A stretch of DNA of 64,000 bases from Kingdonia uniflora (lineage: Eukaryota > Streptophyta > Magnoliopsida > Ranunculales > Circaeasteraceae): contig JACGCM010001346.1 of NCBI GenBank assembly GCA_014058105.1, forward strand, positions 620,001-684,000, given 5' to 3'. Position numbers and translations under genes: made by a program. This document shows, piece by piece, positions 56,278-64,000 of the stretch. The notes below the pieces were generated by a model that was not told the DNA's origin, made no database searches, and saw only the letters and a program-made list of their open reading frames with translations. The number at the start of each line of letters is the position of its first letter. The stretch's first letter is position 1.

Positions 56278-57117
56278 AGGCTAAAATGCGTAACTGTCGG
56301 GCTTCTAGACGGAGATTGATAGATGAGGAGTTCTTAGAATTTGAAGTTAGTATTTTTGATCGAGCCCCATTGGATGAGGGTAGTGTTGTAGAAGTGTTAG
56401 ATATTATAACTGAGGCTCCATTGTCTATGGTTCTGCCAGATGAGGAGGTTTCGGTTTTGAGACGTCGAAGGACGATAGTTAACAAAGATAGTGATGAAGA
56501 GGGAATAGTATGGGGTGAGGGGAGTAATGTAGGGCCTTCGGGAGATAAGGTATAGAGTGAAGGCAGTAAGTACTCGACTGATTTGGATAGGGTTGAAGGT
56601 ATCATTTCTGCTAAAGATAGGATTAGATTAGATCGGTTTGCCGCCAAATTAGAACCCTCAAAGATGGGGGTGTATCTGAGTGTTGCGGGGGCAGGATTAA
56701 CCTTCAAGTCGTACCCTGGGGAATGGATTTTGGCTTATAAAGGCCAAATTCGATTGGGACTGAAGAATCCTCACCGAGGACTGGTGAAAGAATTATTGAA
56801 TTTCTTGGGGGTAGCTTTGGTTCAAATGAACGGTAATTTTTATGAGATGATGAGGGTTATTGAGGGGATGAATTTAAAACTGGCTAGTGAGGGTCGAGGT
56901 TTGATTAAGTGGTTTGACATTATCACCTTTTACTCGAGGAAGGCTAGTCAAAACCCGGGGACCTATTACATCCAATGTCACCCAGAAAAACCTTAGTTCT
57001 TTGACCTGTGCAAGTCAGGCCGAGGGTGGAATAAATATTTACTGATAATTAGGGGTAACTGTGAGAATGTAGATAAAGATGACTTGTATAAATTACATCA
57101 TAGGGTAAATAACGAAA

Positions 57118-57195
57118 GTAGGTTTACTGTCGAAGGGTTGTTGTTGAAGTGTATCTGAAAATAAGTGATAGCTGTATTCTTGTTTTCATATGCAG
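57118..57195 (+). other. Intron 2 of ORF-c in C
   Basis: GTAGGT to CATATGCAG, 78 bases, phase 1. The donor is GTAAGT in A, B and D. Confidence 0.7.
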
Positions 57196-57741
57196 GTTCG
57201 AAGAGTTCGTCTTGGGATAATCTGGGGCTAGTGAAGACAGGGTAAACTCTGTATTTGACAGTCTTAAAATCAAAAGACAAAGGAAAAAGAAGGCGAATTC
57301 CCTGCATCAAGACGTACCCGCTACGCCGATGCTACCAATGAGAAAAAGAGGTAAAGGTGTTTTGAAGGGGCAAAAAGATATAGGAGGAGAGGAGTTGCCA
57401 AGGAACTACCAGTTTGTGCCCAGATCTCAGAGGGGTTCGAAGCAAGCGGTGCCAGTGCCCGAACTGGCAGGAGATACGTCGAAGTTGATGCCGAGGCCAG
57501 TAGTAGCTCAAACTGAGAAGGGGAAAGGCCTGGTAGTCCCTAAAGCTTCGAAGGTGCAGCAATCGAAGGGTGGCCTACGCATGAGGCGTAGGGTGCTGGG
57601 GGAGGATGATACACTGGAGGAAGATGAAGAGATGACGGAGGTTGACAGGAGCAGGCTGTGGCAAGGCAGGTTTTGATGGTCGAGCTAAGGGAAGATGACC
57701 TAGACGAGGCTTCAAAGGAGATAAAGAAGCACATGTTTCAG

Positions 57742-57823
57742 GTAACTATATATTGATTCCTGTTGTGGTACTTGAAAATTCTTCGAGTTTTGAGTTGCAC
57801 TGATTTCTTGAAAATTTTAGCAG
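57742..57823 (+). other. Intron 3 of ORF-c in C
   Basis: TTTCAG|GTAACT to TTTTAGCAG|ACGGATGC, 82 bases, phase 0; 93 bases in B. The donor side is still visible at the left edge of D. Confidence 0.7.
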
Positions 57824-58393
57824 ACGGATGCTTGGGTATAAACCTGCAGCAAGGCAATGAAGGCAGTAAAGGCGAAATTGAAGTATGCAGAGGACAATCT
57901 GAATCTTTCTCGTAGAAAAGAGGCATCACTGGTGTCTGAAGTCAGGAAGTTGAAGCAAGATCTGGGGGAACTTACCGACTCTTATGACGAGAGGCTCGAG
58001 CTGCAGAGGTCGAGGCTGGAGTGAGAGTGGTCTGCGAAGCTTGTAGCGTGTGAGAGGGAGAAAGCGGAACAGAAGGTGAGTTTTCAGCGGCAGTATGATG
58101 GCGAATGCAAGGTGAACGTTAAGTTGAAAAGCTTTATAGATAATAAGGGGTATGACCCCGACACATTGGAGCCTTATCCTGTGTCTCCCGAACTTGTTGA
58201 AGGGGATGATTTGTTGCTGAAGGGAGGAGAGGCAAACATTGTTGAAGAAACAGCTGGAAGCACTGGTGGTGGTGCAGATACTTCTCTAGTTGGAGCGCCC
58301 ATTGGTAGAACTGTTGATGGTTTAGTCGTCGAAGGTTCGAATGAAGCTGCTGAGGGATCTGTAGAGCAAGAAGGTGTAACCGCGCCAATATGA

Positions 58394-58864
58394 GGTACTT
58401 GGGATTGGGGATTGAGGTATTTTGAACGATGTCGTTGTTTTCTATTGGTCTCTGATCTTGGTAGGTTATTTGTGCTTTTGCTATCTGTTGAACTTCTGAA
58501 GTTGATGCTGAACAAATTGATACAGGACTTCTGATTTGATATTTGATTTGCTGATGGATTGTGTAATCGTTCTCAGAACATGAATTATTTAAATTTGAAT
58601 GCACTTTCTGTTGATTTTGCTAGTTTTAGAATTTTGATGATTGGTCTTTGAATTATACTACAACTGTTCCTCTGATGGATAATGGATAATATGTTAAATG
58701 TGTTCTGCATTTGACAGAATTGTAGAAAGTATTTGTGTATACGGCTTCTGTAGAAATTAGATTTATTTGAGTAGAAATTTGATCTGCTTGAATGACTGTA
58801 GTAGGATCGAAACCTGAGTGGTGTCGAAGATATATAGATCGAACACTGAATATTTTGCTTGACA
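58394..58864 (+). other. 3' flank of ORF-c in C
   Basis: T-rich sequence with CTGATTTGATATTTGA- and TTGATGAT-like words. No gene. Counterpart of 11201-11658. Confidence 0.35.
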
Positions 58865-59567
58865 TCGAAGGCCAAGGCCACAACGATGTTGAAATTTTTT
58901 AAAAAAATTTCCCGGTAGCCTCTGAGTATTAGTCGGGTCAAGGGGACGTGATACCTAGAGGAAACCCAAAAATTAACTAGACTTCGAAGCCCTAAGCCCC
59001 AGCGATGCAATATCTGATCGCCTCCAACGCATTCCCGAGGGTTCGGTCTTTCGACCATCCTTTCCCCTCGAGTCTGCTCGAATGTTGGAAACTTGAGCAA
59101 TTCAAAGTTGCCCCAAAGTACCATTTGGGGCGAGGGTGGACATGATACCCAAGGTAAACCAAGAAATGGGCTGGACTTCGACGGTTTCAGATCCTGGAAG
59201 AACTATATTTGATCGCCCCCAATGCATCCCCGAGGATTCAGTCTTTCGACCATCCTTGTCCCTCGAGTTTTCTCAAAATTAGAGACTTGAGCAATTCAGG
59301 ACCGTCCCCTAAGTATCAGTCGGGATGTGGGTGGACATGATACCTAGGGTAAATCAAGAAAAGGACTAGACTTCGAAGGCCTAAGCCACAGTGAAGCAAT
59401 ATCTTATCGCCCCCAATGCATCCCCGAGGGTCCGGTCTTTCGACCATTCTTGCCCCTCGAGTTTTCTCCAAGTTGGGAGCTTGCCAGATCTCGAGGTTAC
59501 CCTCAAGTATCAGCCGGATCAAATTTTAACATGATACCTGAGTTAAATCAAAAAATTCAAAATAGAA
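58865..59567. repeat. ~190-bp tandem repeats between pol and ORF-c (C)
   Basis: Unit starts at 58865, 58984, 59178 and 59373. The first unit is shortened (119 bp), the others are 194-195 bp. Shared words with B: TTCGAAGGCCTAAGCC, CGACCATCCTT, CCCCTCGAG, GTATCAGTCGG and ACATGATACC. Confidence 0.85.
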
Positions 59568-59589
59568 CAGGAGACGACGTAAGGGCTGA

Positions 59590-60930
59590 AAAACTTGTTT
59601 ATTCAATGTTCTGGATTACATCAGTTGTAACATGGTTGGAAATATGGCCTGTTATAGGAGACCAACTGCATTATATTCTAGGGGTTTGGTAGAAGTTCTT
59701 CACCTTCTGTCATTAAGTAATAAGAACCCTTATCTATTTCATCTTAGACAACGTATGGTCCTTCCCACGATTCGGCTAACTTGCCGGCGTTTCGATGTTT
59801 CAATAATTGATTGACACATCGAAGTACTAGATCTCCAATGTTAAAACTCCATGGTCGAACTCTTTTGTTGTAGAATTTCTGAAGTGATCTGTGGTACTGG
59901 CCAAGGTTGGCGATAGCTCGATCTCAGGTTTCATCGATCCATAACATGTTGCATGCAAGTTTAAACTCGTTATCTTCTTCTGGGAGGTTAGGGTCTCGAG
60001 TAGGTACGTCAAATTGAGTTGGCAATACAGCTTCGGCTCCATATGTTAGGAGGAAGGGGGTACATCCTGTATATTTTCTTGGGGTTGTGCGATAGGCTCA
60101 GAGGACATGTTGTAACTCTTGAACCCATCGTCATTTCTTTGTATCGACTCCCTTCTTAGGACCATCGACGATGGTTTTGTTAATTGCCTCGACTTGACCG
60201 TTGCCCTGGGGATAGTAAGGTGTGGAGGGTGAAAAGATGATGTTGTATTTTTTGAAGAAGTTTATGACTTTGGTCCCAACGAATTGGGGACCATTGTCAC
60301 TTCGAATCATGTGGGGACAGCCGAAGCGGGTGATGATGTTTTCCCATAAATATTTAATAACTTCTTCTTCTCTGGTTTCGGCATAGAGGTACCGCTTCGA
60401 CCCATTTAGTGATATAATCGGTTGCGACAAGGATGTTTTCTCTACTACCCGAGGCTTTTGGGAAGGGTCCAATGAGTTTGATGACCCATCTTATGAATGG
60501 CCTGGAAACTTGGTTGAAGTAGAGGTCTTAAGAAGGGCAATGGATATCATGAGCGTGACACTGGCATTTGTCACAGTATTTTGCGCAGTTTGAAGCTTGT
60601 TTTTTCATACCGGGCCAAAATAATCCTTGGGTAACAGCTCGGAGGGCAATAGAATGACCAGCAGTAAGAGCACCGCAGGTTCCTTCCTGAAGTTCGGCTA
60701 AGGTTTGAGAGGCTTCGGCTTGGGATATGCATCGAAGGAAGACGCCATTTGGTGATTTTTGATGTAGGTTGTTTTGGTGGATAGTATACTTGTGGCAATT
60801 TTCTAGCAGAGAGCATTTGGCTTTGGTATTATCTGGGAGAGTAGCATTGTTGAAGTAGTAAAGAAACGGTGTTCCCCAATCGTGTGGATCGTGACTCTCG
60901 CTCCCAGTATTAATGGTATTGATTTCCATC
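59590..60930 (-). pseudogene. Integrase of element C
   Basis: Minus: zinc region with GHSIALRAVTQGLFWPGMKK and CAKYCDKCQCHA (60580-60700), then GPFPKASGSRENILVATDYI with the first Asp near 60440, FGCPHMIRSDNGPQFVGTKV (second Asp near 60305), and GNGQVEAINKTIVDG (Glu near 60190). C-terminal part LVLRCVNQLLKHRNAGKLAE and SWEGPYVV near 59770, ending close to 59640. All three DDE residues are readable, but frameshifts lie before 60472 and after 60131. Confidence 0.8.
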
Positions 60931-60944
60931 TAGTCGATGCTTGG

Positions 60945-61485
60945 GCGTTCGAGTACTTCGATATGGAGTGTCTGATAATTCGATTGTCCGAGCATAGCTG
61001 CTATGTAGGCGAGGGCATCTGCATGTCTATTTTCTACTCGAGGGTAATGTGTGATTGTAGATTTTTTGGGGAACCGGTCCAAGTGTTGTCGTATAAATAG
61101 AGCGTAATCAGCCATGCGACCGTTAGCTTGGTTTTCTCCTGTGTAATGTCTCTGAACAAGTTAGGAACCTCTAAAGACTACAAGTTTGGGAATGCTGAGG
61201 TCGAGTACGAGATCAAGGCAGTGGATCGAGGATTCATACTCTGCTTTGTTATTGGAACATTCGAAGGAAAGTTTGACAGCCTTCTCTATGCGGTCATTAG
61301 TGGGTGTCACCAAGACAATACCAATTCTTGCTCCACTAGGTCTTGCTGATCCATCTGTGAATAACCGCCAGCCAGCAAGAAAGTCCCAGGGATCTACTAT
61401 TTCGGGTTGATCTTCTGATAAGTCATCTACGTGCTCTTCCCAATTGACATCTTCGACCGGGAAGTCAGCTAGAAAGTCTTCTACT
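60945..61485 (-). pseudogene. Second (archaeal-type) RNase H of element C
   Basis: Minus: QAVEDFLADFPVEDVNWEEH, then GWRLFTDGSARPSGARIGIV (first acid, TDGSA), SFECSNNKAEYESSIHCLDL (Glu in NNKAEYE) and LSIPKLVVF, a stop after FRGS, and MADYALFIRQHLDRFPKKST downstream. This domain, in addition to the first RNase H, is the diagnostic of the Tat lineage. The DSQ part is lost at the stop (RGS in place of DSQ). Confidence 0.8.
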
Positions 61486-62042
61486 GCTTGGCCTTTCTGG
61501 GACATTTGCTTCTCGAAAGTAATGTCGTGTTCGCCAAGGTATACAGACCACTGTTGCACTCGTCTGGATTTTTTATTTTTGCTAAGTACCTCTCAATGGG
61601 GATAACTGTTAATAACACGGATGGGATGGGCCTAAAAATATGGTTTGAGCTTACGGACTGAATAGACAAGTGTGAGGAGTAAACGCTCGAGTTTTGAATA
61701 TCGAGTTTCTGTGGGGGTTACGGTTTTGCTGATGAAATATACAAGTTTTTTGATATCGGAATCAAGTCGAATGAGCACTGAACTTTGAGAGGTTTATGTG
61801 GCAGCAAAGTCCAAAGAGAGTGTTTTTCCTTCAATTGGTATGCTGATGATCGATGGACGGCCTAGATAAGTTTTGTGTTCAAAGAAGGCTTATTCGCACT
61901 CAGGCGTCCAGTCGATATCGGGATTGTTTTTCTTTTTTGCTTTGTGGACGCCTTGATCGCGTAAGAGGGAAAAGAGCCAGGCACATCGATATGAGGATTT
62001 ATAAATAAAACGATTGAGGGTTGCTATCCTGCCTGCCACTTT
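61486..62042 (-). pseudogene. First RNase H of element C
   Basis: Minus frames continue after MPSPRTMKDV with KVAGRIATLNRFIYKSSYRC-like text and the usual FLKLKTYL-type and LYLAATS-type words, ending with VYLGEHDITFEKQMSQKGQA near 61500. Several stops. Confidence 0.65.
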
Positions 62043-62963
62043 TTAGACGTCTTTCATGGTTCGGGGAGAAGGCATGACTATGAGGGCTCGAATCTGGGTG
62101 GGGTCAATCTCTATCCCGCGTTTACTGATAAGGTGACTCAAAATTTTTTCGGATGACATGCCAAATTGGCACTTGTTTGGGTTGAGTTTCATATTATACA
62201 TGTAAAGAATCGAGAAGATTTCTAAGAGGTCTTGGATTTGGGTGTTTTTCTGAAGGCTTTTGCATAATATATCCTCGATATAGACTTTGACAGATTTGCC
62301 ATGCAAAGGTTTGAACATGGTTGTGACAAGGCGTTGGTAGGTGGCCCCTGCATTTTTAAGGCCGAAGGGCATAACATTGAAACAGCAAAGGCCTTGTTCA
62401 GTTATAAATGAAGTTTTAAGTTGATCTTCGGGGAGGAGGGGTACCTGATTGTAACCCGAAGCCGCGTCCATCATGGATTGGCTTTCATGTCCAACAGTGG
62501 TATCGAGGAGTGCTGAGATAGTTGGGAGGGGGAAACTATCCTTCGGTGTGTGCTTATTGAGGTCTATGAAGTCGACGCAGATTTGGATCTTGCCATTCTT
62601 CCCAGGAACTGCTGCAATGTATGATATCCAATCTGCGTACTTTACTTCTCTGATAAAGCATGCGGCTATGAGCTTGTCTACTTCGTGGCTCACAGCTTCT
62701 CGAAGTAGTAGTGCCAGTATACGTTTTTTTTGTTTTACTGGTGAGGTATGGGGGATGAGATCGAGGCGATGGCAGGCCAGGTTCGGGTCGACACCAGGCA
62801 TCTCTTGAAATGTCCAGGCGAAGATGTCTTTGTTTGTTCTATGGAACTCAAAAATTTTTAGGCGCCCTGACTCATTAAAGAAGGTTTCGATAAATGTACC
62901 CTGACTAGGACCGTCAAGTTCGATATAGACCGTGGGTTTGATAGATGGGGTGGTATCTGTCAA
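62043..62963 (-). pseudogene. Reverse transcriptase of element C, long open frame
   Basis: A 306-codon minus frame: VYIELDGPSQGTFIETFF, NKDIFAWTFQEMPGVDPNLA, HRLDLIPHTSPVKQKKRILA, QICVDFIDLNKHTPKDSFPL, SGYNQVPLLPEDQLKTSFIT, FNVMPFGLKNAGATYQRLVT and GIEIDPTQIRALIVMPSPRT. The active site reads YIEDIL where YVDDML stands in B: the first catalytic Asp is Glu, which should abolish or cripple activity. Otherwise uninterrupted, it is the best pol segment of this family in the window. Confidence 0.85.
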
Positions 62964-63059
62964 ATTCGAAAGGATAGGAAGATGTTGTGATTACTATGGG
63001 AGGCTGACAAGTTTTCGGGTTTGGTTGATCTCTGGGCGCTCGCATGAGCGGGCAAGGCG

Positions 63060-63425
63060 CTGAGAGCCTTTCAAATTCAAAGTACCCTCGTAATTGCTGA
63101 ATCGAATGGTCTGATGGTAGGTCGAAGGTATAGCTCGCAAGGCATGAAGCCAATCTCTTCTGAGTGTAACAAGCTATTCGGACTTCTTGTCAATGACGAT
63201 GAAGTTGGTTTGAAGGCTAATAGGGTTTGTAGTAATGGGTAGGCTGATGCGGCCAACAACGGCATCTGCTGATCCATTGAAACCTTTTAGTTCGACGATG
63301 GCAGCGGTTATGAAGTCTGTTGTCTTCATGGTTTTGATTGTTTGGAGAAAGAGAATATCAGCTGCGCTCCCAGTATCTATGAGCATTGTCTGGAGGGCGA
63401 GGTTCTCGGTCTTAATCATGATGAC
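63060..63425 (-). pseudogene. Aspartic protease of element C
   Basis: The minus frame starts MIKTENLALQTMLIDTGSAA at 63419 and reads DILFLQTIKTM, VELKGFNGSADAVVGRISLP and FIVIDKKSE. The catalytic DTGS is intact (VTGS in B). A frame break follows near 63174, then PRDYLYPAVR-like text. Confidence 0.75.
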
Positions 63426-64000
63426 TAACAGATTGGAATGGGGGAAACGAACGTGTAAAGTGTCACAGCCGATGAAAGAAATACCTTCGATTCGAGGGTG
63501 GCGGCTTGATTCAGGCAGAAGTATGGGAAATTTCTCCTGATAGCTGAGCTTATTACATTCTTCGGTACGTTTTCATCTTTTCTTGGAATGTCCCCTGTCT
63601 ATGTTACTGACTTCGATAAGCTTAACTCTATAAATGTGCACCTCGGCTAGGTCAGTAGCAGGGGTGGATAGAGATTTGAGGTAAGACCCATCGAGGTAGC
63701 TTGGGAGATCAGCAATATACTATTGCAAATGTCCTACTTTGAAGATAAGTTTGAGAGAGTACTGATGGGCGAAGCATTAATTAGTATGGTGATAGTTGCA
63801 CTTATGGTTGGCACAGTAGGGTTCGCCTGGTCTAACTTCGATGGGGAAAAGGATGCGCCAAATGGGGTATGCCTCTATGTGTGGTAGAAGAGTGCTGAGG
63901 GGGGCAGTGAGTGTAGGCAAAACAGGCCTTGGTCACTTTTTGCAAACTTCGGTGTTGTTATGAATGTTGGGGCGCTTGTGACTCTCAGTCTCCTGTGAGA
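63426..64000 (-). pseudogene. C-terminal gag of element C, cut by window edge
   Basis: On minus, a CX2HX4HX4C knuckle (YCANHKCNYHHTN, with a stop before the last Cys) lies near 63780-63820. It is followed by FAHQYSLKLIFKVGHLQ, DLPSYLDGSYLKS and AEVHIYRVKLIEVSNIDRGH, then GISFIGCDTLHVRFPHSN just before the protease. This knuckle type is that of Tat elements and differs from the CX2CX4HX4C knuckle of H. The rest of gag and the 5' LTR are outside. Confidence 0.7.

Larger units (their letters stand above)
55851..58393 (+). pseudogene. ORF-c of element C, four-exon antisense gene
   Basis: TATA box at 55851. Exon 1 is untranslated; intron 56003-56277; exon 2 from ATG 56286 to 57117; intron 57118-57195; exon 3 57196-57741; intron 57742-57823; exon 4 57824-58393. 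Protein parts in order: basic start (MRNCRASRRRLIDEE), acidic segment, a domain with GVYLSVAGAGLTFKSYPGEW, LGLKNPHRGLVKELLNFLGV, FDIITFYSRKASQNPGTYYI and FFDLCKSGRGWNK, a basic block (KIKRQRKKK), a coiled coil (LVSEVRKLKQDLGELTDSYD) and the end YDPDTLEPYPVSPELV...VTAPI. Stops at 56553, 56994, 57839 and about 58022, and a deletion near 57225, break it. The middle domain resembles PF04195; DNA-binding is not shown. Confidence 0.75.
52931..64000 (-). mobile_element. Tat-lineage Ty3/gypsy element C with antisense genes
   Basis: Same plan as B: 3' LTR at left (52931-53647), antisense ORF-a, ORF-b and ORF-c on plus, ~190-bp tandem repeats, then pol and gag on minus up to the window edge. It is the best preserved copy: ORF-b is intact, ORF-c has all four exons, and the integrase core is present. 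The 5' LTR lies outside the window. It interrupts gag of G; the bases before the LTR are CTATC, the candidate target duplication. Confidence 0.85.

Noticed and set aside
58134..59124. Long minus-strand frames across the end of ORF-c and the tandem repeats of C
   Set aside because: Complement of ORF-c exon 4 plus repeat sequence; frames are not kept in B.

Overview
This window looks like repeat-dense nuclear heterochromatin of a flowering plant, probably pericentromeric. It holds no intact host gene that I can recognise. Almost all of it is LTR retrotransposons nested in one another, mostly the Athila and Tat lineages of Ty3/gypsy plus a long-LTR family with a Tekay/Del-like LTR start. There is also a satellite array and a Helitron scrap. 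Support for a plant: Athila-type primer-binding sites (TGGCGCCGTTGCCGGGG), Tat polyproteins with two RNase H domains, a Met-tRNA-type primer site with LTRs starting TGTAATGACC, and GT-AG introns of plant size.

Layout. 1-5121: a decayed block of small genes on the minus strand, several with TATA boxes, interrupted by a 0.55-kb fragment (copy A) of the Tat family. 5122-6611: unassigned, with LTR-like and promoter-like stretches. 6612-18314: Tat element B, with gag-pol on minus, antisense genes on plus, and both outer LTR ends truncated. 18315-18765: Helitron fragment. 18766-26424: tandem LTR-internal-LTR-internal-LTR array with 2.7-kb LTRs and only about 0.39 kb of internal sequence. 26425-29611: 5' part of Athila-like element F (minus). 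29612-34655: 3' part of Tat element D, with antisense genes on minus and a complete 817-bp LTR. 34656-39722: a satellite with a ~167-bp monomer organised as an 8-monomer higher-order repeat of about 1338 bp. 39723-47105: Athila-like element H (plus, 5' truncated, complete 3' LTR). 47106-52930: 5' part of Athila-like element G, carrying a solo long LTR (E, 49557-52452) with a perfect 5-bp target duplication. 52931-64000: Tat element C, inserted in G's gag and running off the window.

The most interesting system is the gene cassette of the Tat family. Between the end of pol and the 3' LTR, on the strand opposite gag-pol, elements B, C and D carry three genes. ORF-a is about 112-123 aa. ORF-b is about 105 aa. 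ORF-c has four exons, with a domain resembling the plant 'putative gypsy-type transposon' family followed by a basic region and a coiled coil. Each gene has its own TATA box. ORF-c has three GT-AG introns at the same positions in different copies, and a G-box in its promoter that is conserved in four copies. Because the genes are antisense to the element's genomic RNA, their introns would not be spliced out during retrotransposition. A ~190-bp tandem repeat lies between the cassette and pol in B and C.

All coding regions of the elements carry some stop, frameshift or deletion, except ORF-b in C and D and ORF-a in B, which stay open. All assignments come from reading the sequence by eye; no database search was possible.
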